From: Asparagus officinalis
Taxonomy: Eukaryota; Streptophyta; Magnoliopsida; Asparagales; Asparagaceae
Reading direction: 5' to 3'
Assembly: GCF_001876935.1 (NCBI RefSeq)
Contig: NC_033801.1
Location: forward strand, 63,184,790 to 63,248,789
DNA length: 64,000 nucleotides
This document shows, piece after piece, positions 46,471 through 57,690 of the stretch (positions are counted from its first letter, which is position 1; every line of letters starts with the position of its first letter). Both the position numbers and the translations under genes were made by a program. Below the pieces are notes generated by a model, which ran no database searches, was not told the DNA's origin, and saw only the letters and a list, made by a program, of their open reading frames with translations.

Positions 46471-47535
46471 TGAGAGTTAAAAAGATGATATCTTCTCTTG
46501 GGGCAAAGACAAACCCAATACTGGAAAGGAAGAATTTTATATTCTATTTCCAATTGTAAAGGAGACTCGGAGTGGGATTTTCACCTCGAGAATCTAAAGA
46601 ATAAAACTAAGAGTGGGATCTCCATTCCGAGAATCAAAAAGATTCGGATAATCCTAACTGTCGGAAGGTTTGATTTCCGAACTAAATGTAAATTTCTCGT
46701 TTATCGAGAGTGAATTGTGATTATGGTCCTAACTGTAGGAAGGTTTGACCAAGCGGGAGTTTGAGGTGACCCTAACTGTAGAAAGGTTTGATCACTTGAT
46801 TTGAAGGTGGACTTCTCATTCATGGAAGGAATCGAGAGGGGATTTTAGTTTTGGCCCTATCTGTAGGAAGGTTTGACCGAGTGGGAAGTTTGAGATGATC
46901 CTAACTGTAGGAAGGTTTGATCGCTCGATTCGTGGACCTCTCATTCATTGGAGGAATCGAGAGGAGATTTTGGTTGTGACCCTAACTATAGGTAGGTTTG
47001 ACCAAGTGAACAATAAGAGTGGCAGTACAAATTACAGGAGTGTTGATTCGTACAAATCACTCAAAGGGGATTCCTGGTGTTAAGTGGCAAATACATAACA
47101 TGGAGGGGTTTAATAATCATCAATGATCAGGAGATTAAAATTCTAAATACTATGTCCAGACTCTAACAATGAGAATGTTGAGTGCACAGAAGTAGCGGGA
47201 GTTTGTGTGGGAGTTTCTTATTCATCACCTTCTCGTAGTGACCGGGTTGTCCTTAAAAATACACTATGTAGAATTCTTTCGGGAACTTCCTGTTACATGA
47301 ATTACCCACCCCCAGCTTTTTTGCAAAACTGGGTCTAATATTAAACTCTGTTGGATGACCGGGTTATCCTTATGGATATTATGTATAAAATTCTCCACGA
47401 ACTTCCTGTCGAAGGTAGAAAACAGTTTAGACTCATATACCTATTGGAGTATCGGGGATTAGTTTAACCTCATATACCGGTTGGAGGATTAAGAAGCAGT
47501 TTATACTCGTATACTCTTTGGAATGTTCATTCGAC

Positions 47536-48849
47536 TTAATTGAGCGTTATGACGCCAGCTTCAACAAAGGTTTGGATGCTATTCTTGAGAGCGAAGCAAG
47601 CCTTGGTAGGATGAAGAATCCTCCTGTAGTACGCACAGTACTTCGGATCCGCGGTATTGTCAGTTTCCTCCTGATCTACGATAGGTGGTAGCTTTATCTT
47701 GTTATTTTTAAGGAGGAATTCAAAAATGGCTGGAACGTCTTCGTCCTTGAAGGAGTACTCTTTTTAGAGTATTGGATCCAAAGTCTTTTGCTGTCTTCGA
47801 GGTTGTTGTTGCGACGTCTGATTAACGTTAACAACTGCTGCAGGTACATTCCCCTTACTACGGGAGGCGAAGTTTGAGTTCGGAGGATTAGCTGTCGGTT
47901 GGCCCCTCTCGGCCTTCTTCCTTCTGAGAAAGCGTTCGGTCTGCTCTCTGCATATCTTCAACTCTTTTCAGGTATTGGAGGGTGCTACTCCCATAACTTC
48001 CAACACGTCCAAAGAGAGGTTGTTGTGGCATGTTTGGAGGATGAAGTCCTCTGTGATCGAATCTTGACAGTTGATCGCCTTATTCCAGAAGCGCTTAACA
48101 AAGTCGTCGACCGTTTCCCCGTCCTCCTGTTTCTCCTCGAAGAGTGTCCTGATGGATATCTCGGCGTCATCATCAAAGAAGCTGCCGAGGAACGAGCTCT
48201 CCATATCGTCCCAGCTGTTGATGTTTCTAGTCTTGAGATGGTGGTACCAATCGAAAGCAGGCCTGTGGAGGGTGCCAATGAATGACCGAACCATCAAGGC
48301 TTCGTTGCCAGAAATCATGTCCAAATGGGATTTGAAATAGATCAAATGTTGAGTGGGCGAGCCCTTCCCGTCGAACGGCGTAAAGTTAACCAGGTTGAAC
48401 TTTGCCGGATACAGGATCAAATCCCACTCTCTTAGATAAGGATACGGAATCCCGGTCTTCTTCACCTCTCGAGTAGACATCAAAGCGTCGATTTTGCTCT
48501 CGAGATCCTTCATCTTTTCATCCTCATCTATATCCTGTTTTGGACAATTTCCGAGAGGAATAATGCAGCCACCCCTAGTGTTGTTGTTCTCAGTGGGGCC
48601 ATCCCCAGTGTTTTGATCAATGAGAGGGTTATCGGTATTAACGTGTTCATCCCCATCTGAATCTTTAGCTGCTTCACTAACATTATTGCGACGAGTGGAT
48701 TCACCTATCTGATTCGACAAGGCTCGGATCTATTGATCATGCTCTTCCCTCATTTGCAGCATAGTCATTTCTATTTCGAACTTGAAGTTCTCCTTTTGCT
48801 TAGACAAGGCATCCTCGATGATTTTGGCCATTTGCTCGGTGTTGACCAT
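47536..48849 (-). pseudogene. Tat-like gag
   Basis: Gag forms the particle and packages RNA. I place the start at ATG 48849 (VNTEQMAKIIEDAL), upstream of TAG 48730-48732 that interrupts an otherwise continuous frame; ancestral CAG is likely. The retrotransposon gag core follows at ~48350-48000 (FDGKGSPTQHLIYFKSH, then FDWYHHLKTRNINSWDDM). A TGA near 47968 and a TAG near 47766 interrupt the frame. The last part (to TAA 47536) keeps a Cys/His remnant, YCAYYRRILHPTKACFALK, resembling the zinc-binding end of Tat gags. The full frame would be ~438 codons with three stops. No protease or pol continues after it. Confidence 0.8.
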
Positions 48850-50420
48850 AAACGCCTCGTGGGATTATCCTGGGCTGGATACTATTTTGTCAGAAGCACT
48901 ACACTGTTAGCATCTGATGCTTCATCATCCGAGGATAATCCCCTCTACATTCTCTGATAATCCATACGTCTAGTGGTCCCTGCGCGTAGCCGAGTCAGAT
49001 GATGCGATACAAGGGGATCGGAGCTAGAAGGTCGAGCCGACTTTCCCTTATCAAGCATATTTACCATAACTTTCGGAAATTCATCACCTTGAACGACCAA
49101 TCGTTTCTTATGGAAACGCTTTGGCTTAGACTTATTCGTTCCATTGGAGATCCTCTCGAATACCGAGACCCTCTATGGAGTGGTCTTAGGGCAGCTACAT
49201 GCTGATAATACTATCCTGATAAATTTGGTACACGGACAGTGAGAGTTCGCTTCTCGGGTACTTCTCTTTCGAGATTTATTCGTACCCTAAGTCCAATAGT
49301 ATAACCCATCGACATTGTGGTCAGAGTAACCTATGGGCTGGTTGTTTGATTCCTCAGATGGAATGTTGTCATCTGTTCAGCGCGGCTCCTTCTGAATAGG
49401 TAGCGCTTTATTGGCTTTAACAGGAATCACACGTTTGGAATCACACCCGTGTGAGGACAAAATTTTAACGGGCTCCTAGTTTTGTGCAGGCATCTCCATG
49501 CGGGTAGTTACGGGAATCAACTTGTTAGGATGTCGCGTACGACCCCCAGTCTGGATGGTCGCTCGGGCTTCCTTCAACAGTCCCAAGCGTTCCTTAACAG
49601 GCGCTTTGCTTTGATCTTCGTGTAAAGGACTCAGACGATCCTTCAATAGAATTCTAAATTTGGAGAGGTCCACGTCACCGTAGGGTTTCACCAAAGATGT
49701 GGTGGTAGAAGGAGCGGGATCCGAAGTTGACGAAGGCTGGGGAGCAACGTTGCTTGCTTTTGCCTTAGGCGTTAATTTGGCCTTTAGCATCCAAATTAAC
49801 CGCCTCTTCCTTTTGTATTTATTGTGCTTTTCGCAAAAGGATCTGGGTATGCACAAGAAGTGCGCAATGCTTCTGAATGTGCTCCTCAAGAGTGGAACAA
49901 TTCTGTTTGACACGAACTCATTCATTAGTAGGTGGCTGGGAGGAGGTTCCCGAAGCTTGCTGTGGATATGGCTTAGCCACTTGATGCTTTTTGAACTCCA
50001 AATCCGCTTGGTAAAGGAGTCCGTCCACCTGATCCAAAGCCTTGGTGATTAGCGCGCGAGACGTTGGCGTTGGCTTTGACATACTCTCCTTGATAGAGCT
50101 GGCGCGCCTTCAGCAGTTAACTCCTTGATCGCGGAGGAGTTCAGATCTGTAGATCTGGTCTCATTGGATGCCGGCGGATCTTTGTGAGGAGCGGCTGCAG
50201 TAACGATAGTGGAAAATTCGCCTTCTTGAGTCTGAGGACCAGCGGATCTTTCGGATGGAGGAGACCTTCCTACGCTTGCGAGGAGAGGCGGATCTAGAGG
50301 AGGAGGAGGAGGAGATGTACTCCTCGAATTTCTGTTGGTCGAACTCGTATTTGAGCTCTTCAGCCACAAGGATCTTGATCGTCGGTTGCGGCACGACAGC
50401 CTCGTTGACGAGATTGTTAG
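48850..50420 (-). pseudogene. Possible upstream reading frame (ORF1-like) and leader
   Basis: Between the primer site and gag lie broken minus-strand frames: 50441-50161, with an Asp/Glu segment then a serine run and an Arg/Lys cluster (SASPRKRRKV); 50369-50049, another frame, Pro/Ser-rich; and 49925-49476. Their amino-acid texture continues from one to the next across frame changes, which suggests a single decayed extra gene. Ogre-type Tat elements are known to carry an additional ORF before gag. I cannot show homology, so this may be only a leader. Confidence 0.4.
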
Positions 50421-50438
50421 CTCCCAGTGTAGTCGCCA
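50421..50438 (-). other. Tat-like primer binding site
   Basis: The minus strand reads TGGCGACTACACTGGGAG, three bases from the LTR. It resembles the tRNA-Arg-type site (TGGCGACTCC-CTGGGG) of Tat/Ogre elements and differs from the Met-type sites of the other elements here. Confidence 0.65.
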
Positions 50439-50441
50439 GCT

Positions 50442-51968
50442 TGTTTGGGGAGAAAGTTGATTTATTCATTGCTGTGTTCATTACAACTTTAAACGTTACA
50501 ATAAAAACAAAAATTGGTCTTTTTATAATACCTTTACACACAAAAATATATAACTCTCGTCAAACAACGTGACGGGTGCTTATCGCCTACTGCTTGTGTG
50601 GGATCTTGGCCTGTGATGGGGACGTTAGTATCCGTGGACCACCAAACGATCAAATCAGATTCGGAGCTTCGTTGATTCGCGAAGGAATCAGGAAGCCGAA
50701 GCAATTATCTCGGTAATAGCGAGATAATCACTCTTCTCGAGATCACCACAACGGGGCAATCTCAAGGTAAAGGACTGGGAAGTGTAGATCTGACGAGTTC
50801 CTCTTCTTTATGCCAACGAACTCAATCCGATCTTCTTCTCCCTTCTGAAATTCGTGCTCCTTCAGTTTTTAGTTCAGCAGAGCTTCACCAACGCTCGAGA
50901 ATTCCAGATCTAAAAAAATAAAAGCCCTGGAGCTGTATTTATAGGCTTTGAGACCTCTATTTTTGGATAAGAACGATCGATTCACTCTTATCTTTAGTTG
51001 TAACCACTTAACCATGTTCTTGGATAGATTCAGATCAGTTGGAACAAATTTAGGTGGTTAAGATCGAAAAATAGCTTAAGAGACACTCGTGGGTGTCTCG
51101 GCCTAGCCAAGACACCAGTGGGTGTTTCGGTTTGACCGAGACACCTCTGGGTGTCTCGGCCTGGCCGAGATACCAGTGAGTATCTTGGGTATTTTAGCTC
51201 TAACTTTCTCATATGACCTCCAAATAATATGATTCAAGATGAGTTGGAAATATGAAGAAGATATCTACAACTTTTGTCTTTTGAGTTTTTTTATATTCGA
51301 ATCAAATCATGGCTAAAATCTCCATTCTTCTCCGATACACCAACATTGGAATTCTGAGGTAGTTGGTATTTTAGCTTTATCTCTAGCATACGATCTCGGA
51401 ATGAGTTAATCCAAGATATGTTAGAAAGATAACAAGGAGCTCTACGACTTTCTTCTTTTGAGATTATTCAGATTCAAAGCGAATCATAGTTAAAATAACT
51501 CTACAAGGTCTGATACACCTATGAGTGTCTCGGCCAAGCTTTGGCTGAGACACCTATGGGTGTCTCGGCTAAACTTTGGCCGAGACACCTATGGGTGTCT
51601 CGCTGAGGCCTGAAGCATTGTTCCATGCGTTCTGTCCGTTTTTACCGTATCTTCGTCATCCGAACTCGGAATCATACGATTCAAAATGCGTCGGAAAGCC
51701 GACGAGGAGATCTACAAGCTTCCATGATTGAATAATATATGGAGTAAATTGGACAGGAGAGGTGCTTCATCTTTCATAAGCGATGCGTAGCTCCCGATCT
51801 ATTCGTGTTTCCATTATTCCGAAGTTCTGTTACTTCGTATGGTTCGTCAACTCACTTGATGCGCTTATCATCATCAAATGAGCTTCTGTGACTCGGATGG
51901 CGATGTTCATCGTCTTTTTTTGTCTCGAGCTGCATGCGAGGACCTTTAGGTAATTTTTGACGCCTACA
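50442..51968 (-). repeat. Tat-like 5' LTR (1527 bp)
   Basis: Minus-strand start TGTAGGCGTC (51968), end CTCCCCAAACA (50442). It carries several GAGACACC..GGGTGTCTC near-palindromes (51080-51190, 51530-51605) and TATAAATA on the minus strand at ~50936-50943 as the likely TATA box. Confidence 0.85.
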
Positions 51969-53885
51969 CACCAGATCCAAAATCTCCGCACACAGCAGTC
52001 AATAACCTATGACCAAGATGATCCAAATATGTCAAAGCTCTAAAACCAAGACCAATGCTCGACAACCAATACCGATCCCGCTCCAGTAAGGAACGACCCA
52101 TCAAAACTGTCATCTCATCTCGTCGCCCCAATGTCTCTACATTAATGAAGTGTCTCAAATTGCCATGAGCTTGGCAAAAATGCAAGAAAGAACCCCTACC
52201 AAAGCTAGAATGACGAGTTACCTTTCTGCCAATATATTTTTTCCAATTGTTGTTGACTTCTAGGACTTCACACCAACAGGACCTGGTTGCAACCCACCAA
52301 TGCCTAGAACAATCCCCAACTTCGGAAACCAAATACCGATTACCTCCCAATGATGTCTCCTTGGAAGGCCCCCAAATGGCTGACTGAACACCACCTAAAA
52401 GACTCCTTGATCGTTGGATAGAAGTGTCAAACTTCACATCAGTCTTCTTGCTCATACCAATGTACTCAAAGGACTTCAATCTGTAGGTCAAAGCACTCCT
52501 CAACAAACCATGCATGACATAACAATTCAATAACCCAGTCTCAACAAATGCCACAGTCTAGCCAAATCAAAAGAAGTCGTCAGCTCTCTATCAAACACTA
52601 TGCTCCCAATCAAATAATACAAATTATTCCTCCTGACGTCCTTCATCACAATCATGGACCCTAATGTGACCTTCAAACATGAATCGACTAATGTCACCCT
52701 ATAGCCTGCTGCCTCCAAAACTCTAAGTGAAATAATGTTCTTCTTCAACTAAGGAACGAACCTCACTCTAACCAACTCCCAAATCACTCCGTCACTCATC
52801 CTAATCCAAACGGTACTGATACCACCAATAGGACATTCATGATCATTACATATGAGCACTACCTCCCCTCTTTCCAACTCCTGAAATCTGGAGAACCAAT
52901 CTCTCCTAGGGTAAATATTGTAAGAAGTACCCGAATTTAACATCCACTCTGTAGAGTCGGCAACACAAACTGACGGTAGTACAGATAACGAGTAGCCCAA
53001 AGAATCTGAATCTGAATTATTATCACTAGCATTGATAACATTTACCTCTGAAGCTTGAATAGCTTTCCCCTTATTCTTCCCAGCTTGATCAACCAACTTT
53101 GGGCATTCGGCTTTCCAATGTCCATCCTCTTTACAAAAGACACACTGATTCCCACGAACTCCAAGATGTGCCCTTCTAGACCGCGACCTCCTACCACGGT
53201 TTGGACTCTTTGCTCTTGCGACCAATGCCCCCGCTACCGGCTCAACTGAAGTCTCATTATCCTTCTTTCGAAACTAATAATTCACAAGTACAGTGGTGAC
53301 CTCACTATAATAAAGAGATGCATTCTCATTAATAAGAGTAAGAACGAAGGTCTCATATTCCTCGTCAGGCAAGGAACTCAACAACAACAACGTCTTGTCC
53401 TCATCTTTAATCATCACATCTACATTCGCCAAATCTGTAAGAAGCTTCGTGTAGTGGTTCATGTGATGACCAATGGAGGTCCCCTTCTTCAATTGGAAGC
53501 GATAAAGCCTCCTCTTTAAATGCAAGCGGTTCTCTACACTCTTAGTCAAATACTTGCCCTCTAGGATCTCCCAAATCTTCTTAGCTGAAGTCTTATTGAT
53601 CACATCATATTTTAAATATTGAGTTAAACAAGATCTAATCACACCACACGTCATTCCATTTATCTTTTTCCAAATCTTCTCCTCAATGTTGTCCGGTTTC
53701 CCGTCCAACTCCAACGTATCTTCCAAATTTTGCGCATTGAGCGCATCCAAGACTTCACATCTCTAAAGACCAAAATTGTTTGTGCTATTAAACTTCTCCA
53801 CATCTATCTTCATAGAGTGGATATTTAAACTTTAGATGGTCTTCACGCCGGAAGTACCCTCCACAACTCCTTCTTTCCTGACCAT
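51969..53885 (-). pseudogene. Antisense Copia gag-protease-integrase relic
   Basis: Gag start by alignment at ATG 53885, then TAG codons. The UBN2-type gag core is open over 53750-53274 (NRLHLKRRLYRFQLKKGTSI). The zinc knuckle CVFCKEDGHWKAEC (~53135-53090) is intact. The protease motif reads LNSGTSYNI (~52950), so the catalytic Asp is Asn. Pre-integrase and integrase follow. VQSAIWGPSK lacks the first catalytic Asp (family HVDVWGP), and SFGRGSFLHF stands where SDNGGEY is expected. The relic is cut at 51969 by the Tat-like element inside the integrase carboxy-terminal part and continues at 42030. Confidence 0.8.
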
Positions 53886-54050
53886 CTTTCTCAAAGCACC
53901 AAAATAAATGCGGAACAAATGAAGAATAAATTCAAAACTAAAAAGATAGAGTCTTTACAAAAAAAAAAGATCTCACCTTTATCACCAAACGAAACCCTAG
54001 ACGAGCCTTCAAAACGACCCACTCCTCCAAATAGCCCAAGCTTAGCCCGA

Positions 54051-54062
54051 GCTCTGATACCA
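54051..54062 (-). other. Antisense Copia primer binding site
   Basis: The minus strand reads TGGTATCAGAGC, two bases inside the LTR edge at 54065. It is identical to the site of the fuller Copia. Confidence 0.82.
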
Positions 54063-54064
54063 CT

Positions 54065-54573
54065 TGTTGAGTACTGCGGAAGCCAAACAACCAAACTAAC
54101 ATGCTACGAGAAATCAAATCAAACGAATGTCGAGAGAAGGCCAAATGAACCAAATCAATGCCACAAACACAAACAACCAATTTTAACATGGTCCGACAAG
54201 TTGCCTACATCCACGGGGTAAAAAGGGGATAAGGGTTTTCACTAATAGAGAAAAATAGTACAAGCTGAGATTACAAATTACTCAAACTCACCAATTAATC
54301 TCACCAACAAATCTCTAATTCTCTCCAAACAAAACCCTAACCAATAGCTCAGAAAATACCTTTTTTTGTGTTCCAAATATCCCAAATTTTCTGCTCAATT
54401 CTCTCTTCCAATTTTTCCATATATATAGAAATCCTAAAATCATAAACATACTAGGAATTCTAAAACAAAAAAACAAAACAACTTAGGAATCCTTATAGCC
54501 TGTTACCAAAACAGATTCGGAATCATGTTACCAAAACAGATTAGAAAATATATTAGGAATCTGCTATCCAACA
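54065..54573 (-). repeat. Antisense Copia 5' LTR (509 bp)
   Basis: Minus-strand start TGTTGGATAGCAG (54573), end CAGTACTCAACA (54065). It shares GTGGATGTAGGCAACTTG-type sequence (minus, ~54215-54195) with the other Copia LTRs. Likely TATA: CTATATATATGG on the minus strand near 54417-54428. Confidence 0.83.
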
Positions 54574-54713
54574 GAAGCCCCCATGTGTTTAACTAATTAA
54601 TAATCACTAAATAAAAGAAGAATAAATCATTTCATAATAGTAAGCTGTTACCTTTCATATAACCAGTGGGTTTTGCGACAAATATTTTTTAGAAACGAGA
54701 GAAAAATCCTCTA

Positions 54714-55226
54714 AGGGGTGTTTGTTTCACCAAAAATTTTGGTATTTGGTATGGATTATAAGTTTTGGGATCAAAAAGTGAGTTTTTTTTTTATATTTTA
54801 AGATTCCATATATGATGTTTGTTTTAAGAAAGCTTTTAGAATATTGAATCTCAAAAGTACAAAAAATATCCAAATTTTAGAATTTGTTAAATCCTCTCAA
54901 TTGGAGAGGATTTTGACAAATCCCATAAATAAGTGTGCTTACCTCTCAATTGGAGAGGATTTGACAAATCTTAATTTTATCTTTTTGTGGGAGGTAACCT
55001 TACCAAGAAATCATATTCATCATATTATAAAATTTTAGCATTTGGTAATGCTACAATTTGAGCTTGAAACAAATAAAATATTATAAATTATAGTATTCCA
55101 AATCCCAAAATATAAATGAAACAAACAACATTTTAGAAATCTCAATCCATAACAAAACACCTATAGATTTTAAATCCCATGGTGAAATTCATATCCTAAA
55201 ATTATAGGAGTTGAAAAAACACCCCT
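54714..55226. mobile_element. MITE candidate (Harbinger/Tourist-like ends)
   Basis: AGGGGTGTTTGTTTCACC at the left pairs with AAAAAACACCCCT at the right. The interior is AT-rich with a repeated CCTCTCAATTGGAGAGG near-palindrome (~54893 and ~54943). The target duplication is unclear, so the family is tentative. Confidence 0.5.
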
Positions 55227-56075
55227 ATATATATTTATTGATAATGTACGGAATTCAGAAGTACGGAAACGTACCTATCCTGCTTGTTGACAATGTATCA
55301 CTCCCGAGCACAGACAGTTCTATTGGCGCTCCAAAAAACTATAGTTAAGTATTTTTCCTACAACTCTACTAGTTTTAGATTACTCGGACTGTTCAATCTT
55401 TATATAAAAAAATATTGAACTGTTGAATCCTAACCCGTTTGCTTATTTTCCTACAACTTTACTAGTTTTAGATTATTCGGACTGTTCAATCTTTATATAA
55501 AATAATAATGAACTGTTGAATCCTAACCCATTTGCTTATTTTCCTACAACTTTACTAGTTTTAGATTTCTCGGACTGTTCAATCTTTATATAAAAAAATA
55601 TTGAACCGTTGAATCCTAACCCATTGACCATGCAAGAAAACAAGCAAACAGGTCCTCTGTATCTCCCTACCAGTATTTTTATAAAGTCGATCGCTCTAAA
55701 TATAATTAATTAAGCTAGACTGTTTGGCATAATTTTCTTATGATACCTAAGCGATACAAATAATGTAAAAATAACTTTTTTTTGGACATTACAAATTAAA
55801 GTGTTAATAAAAAAAATTTAACAATAAAAAGTGATTAATCCCCAATAAAATGTCCAAGGCTCTGTTTTACAATAGTAAAGTGAGGAGTCAAAGCCAGTCA
55901 ATCAGTCAATCCCTCCTTAATCGATCAAACAACAAAATTTACGCAGGGATTAAATAAAGTTATCCTGGCTTAATTTGGGATACACAAAAAAATGGTAAGA
56001 GATAAATTAACTTTTCTAGAGGGATTAAAATGAAATTTACCCTCAAACTTAACCTCCTAATCCACCTCCTTAGCC
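55227..56075. other. Non-coding interval
   Basis: It contains the 93-bp triple repeat listed separately. The rest is AT-rich with no coding or RNA feature recognised. Confidence 0.4.
55357..55625. repeat. ~93-bp tandem repeat, three copies
   Basis: Copies start at 55357, 55450 and 55544, each opening CCTACAACT.TACTAGTTTT and including CGGACTGTTCAATCTTTATA. They are about 95% alike, so the duplication is recent compared with its surroundings. Confidence 0.85.
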
Positions 56076-56078
56076 TTA

Positions 56079-56515
56079 GGGGGTGTTTGGTTCAATTTCT
56101 AGAAATTATAGGAAATGTTTTTCACCTAAAATATGATTTCCTTGTATTTCTTAAAAAAATTATAGGAAAAGTTTTGAGAAATAAGAAAGTACCAATTTTC
56201 TTGTTTTTTGTACTTTGCTTGTTTGGTTCAAAACAAGAAAATAGCTCATAACTTTATAGAAAATAACAAGATTTGGTAGGTTTTTAATTAAATATGGTAT
56301 GTGTCAGATTTCTGGTGATTTCCTCTCATTTTGAGAGGAAATTATTTTTTGTAAAATTTGGTAGGTTTTGATATTTTATAGAAAATATTTCTGTAAATTT
56401 TTTGTTGAACCAAACACAATTTACAGAAATCTCTGGAAAACGTTTAATTACAAATTTGTCATTGTCAGATGTTTTGAGAAAAGTTTTCTCAAAAAAGGTG
56501 CAACCAAACAGCCCC
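56079..56515. mobile_element. Tourist-like MITE (PIF/Harbinger), 437 bp
   Basis: GGGGGTGTTTGGTT at the left and AACCAAACAGCCCC at the right form the terminal inverted repeat. TTA at 56076-56078 and 56516-56518 is the 3-bp duplication typical of PIF/Harbinger. The interior is AT-rich with no transposase. Confidence 0.75.
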
Positions 56516-56518
56516 TTA

Positions 56519-57339
56519 TTAAATAGACGAACTTAGTCCTTAGACTAAACAAACAAACAGTCGCGGATTTCAAAAGGTTTCTTTTGACCGACAATAAAAA
56601 TATAAATTATAAAACTATAGGTTGGACATACCGTTTGAGCTTAGGAAATGAAATTAGAGTCTTGATGAATAAAAAGACACGGATTAGACTTGTGTTCTTA
56701 AAGTCACAAATGAATGAGAGTTGGGGGTGCAAATTACTAGATTTTTTGTTTTTTAATTTTTTTTCCGTTGTGGGGGTAGGGGTTAGTAGGTTGTCTAAAA
56801 ATTATTGTAGATAGTTAATCCCCATCAAACACCGATGATGAAAGTTACAATTTGACGGCTTCAACGAAGGTTACAATCTGACGACCTTCACAACAACTGA
56901 TGAAAAGATTTAATTCAACTGTCTTCACAATCAACATCGGAATTTACAATCTGATGACTCTCATATTTTCAAGGAGCCAAGACGAAGGTTACAAGATGAC
57001 GATCTTTGCAACGCTCTAGCAAAAGAGACTACAAATTAACGGTCTCTTCAAATCAAAACGCAGATATCTTTCAAACCGTAAGGAATTTGGCGAAACGGAA
57101 GAGATCAAACCGAACCCTTTGGGTAGGTTTGGTCGGCTCCATCTCGTCGAGATAATCAATTTTATATATAATTCGTCCAATTCTGACTTACGGTTTGAAA
57201 GTTATGACATGTTCTTCGCAGCAAGTCATGTTCTGAAGTCTGTCTTCAAGACGGAACTTCGCCTGAACATTGGACTTCGCTTGAAGCTCACCAAGCTCGT
57301 CTGAGGCTCGCCTCTACGTTCCAGAGTTGAAACTATGCA
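56519..57339. other. Non-coding interval
   Basis: GTTACAATCTGACGACC-type short motifs recur between 56840 and 57060. No domain, RNA gene or terminal repeat was recognised. The + frames at 56584 and 57119 look accidental. Confidence 0.35.
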
Positions 57340-57690
57340 ACCACTGCGTTCTCATCAACAAAACACAGCGTTTTCAACCGCTAACGCAACACAAACGTAG
57401 CGTTCTTAAGCCACAGACGCAGTTCAGAATCATGACGTAGCTAAAAAAAAGCCACTAACGCAGCTTCCAAACGCTACGTTCGAACGCCACTAACGCAGCA
57501 CAAAAGCAGCTTCCAGGCACTTCGTTCACAGCCGCTGACGTAGCTCAAATCCAGTCACTAACGCAGCTTCCAAACGCTGTGTTCGAACGCCACTAACACA
57601 ACACAAACGCAACTTCTAGGTACTGCGTTCATAGCCGTTGATGCAGCTCAAATCCAGCCGCTAACGCAGTTTCCAGGACCATGCGTTGGA
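57340..57690. repeat. ~103-bp tandem repeats rich in AACGCAGC
   Basis: Segments built on CACTAACGCAGCTTCCAAACG recur near 57455 and 57555, with a partial copy near 57660. Shorter related units lie upstream. The array ends ~100 bp before the Gypsy LTR. Confidence 0.65.

Larger units (their letters stand above)
43549..47535 (-). repeat. Satellite-like 3' non-coding region of the Tat-like element
   Basis: This region lies between gag and the 3' LTR, where pol would be. It consists of several tandem families: ~88-bp repeats (43830-44220), a 216-bp duplication (~44420-44840), a ~254-bp higher-order repeat (44900-46470) and GTAGGAAGGTTTGA-type repeats (46640-47010). Two related DGACCGGGTT-type blocks lie near 47238 and 47356. 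Open frames on the + strand here merely follow the repeat period. Hypervariable tandem repeats before the 3' LTR are known in Tat-lineage elements. Confidence 0.75.
42031..51968 (-). mobile_element. Tat-like non-autonomous Gypsy with gag only (TR-GAG type)
   Basis: LTRs at 42031-43548 and 50442-51968 are direct repeats. The minus-strand order is 5' LTR (50442-51968), primer site TGGCGACTACACTGGGAG, an upstream reading region, gag (48849-47536), 4 kb of tandem repeats, polypurine tract and 3' LTR. CATCA before (42026-42030) and CACCA after (51969-51973) are a target duplication with one mismatch. The insertion splits the Copia reading, which resumes on each side. No protease, RT or integrase exists. 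Gag type, primer site and 3' satellite-like repeats point to the Tat/Ogre/Retand group. A gag-bearing, pol-less LTR element fits the TR-GAG class. Confidence 0.85.
40743..54573 (-). mobile_element. Antisense RT-less Copia, split by a Tat-like insertion
   Basis: LTRs at ~40743-41248 and 54065-54573 flank a body read on the minus strand: primer site, gag, protease and integrase relic (53885-51969), then, after a 9.9-kb nested element, the rest of integrase and the linker (42030-41530). Its layout matches the array bodies: no RT or RNase H, the integrase SDNGGEY region missing, the linker running into the 3' untranslated part, and the same polypurine tract. It therefore belongs to the same non-autonomous type with a shorter, different LTR. 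Its TSD is not clear. Confidence 0.82.

Noticed and set aside
47899..48340. + strand frames of 89-128 codons
   Set aside because: They are antisense shadows of the Tat-like gag on the minus strand.
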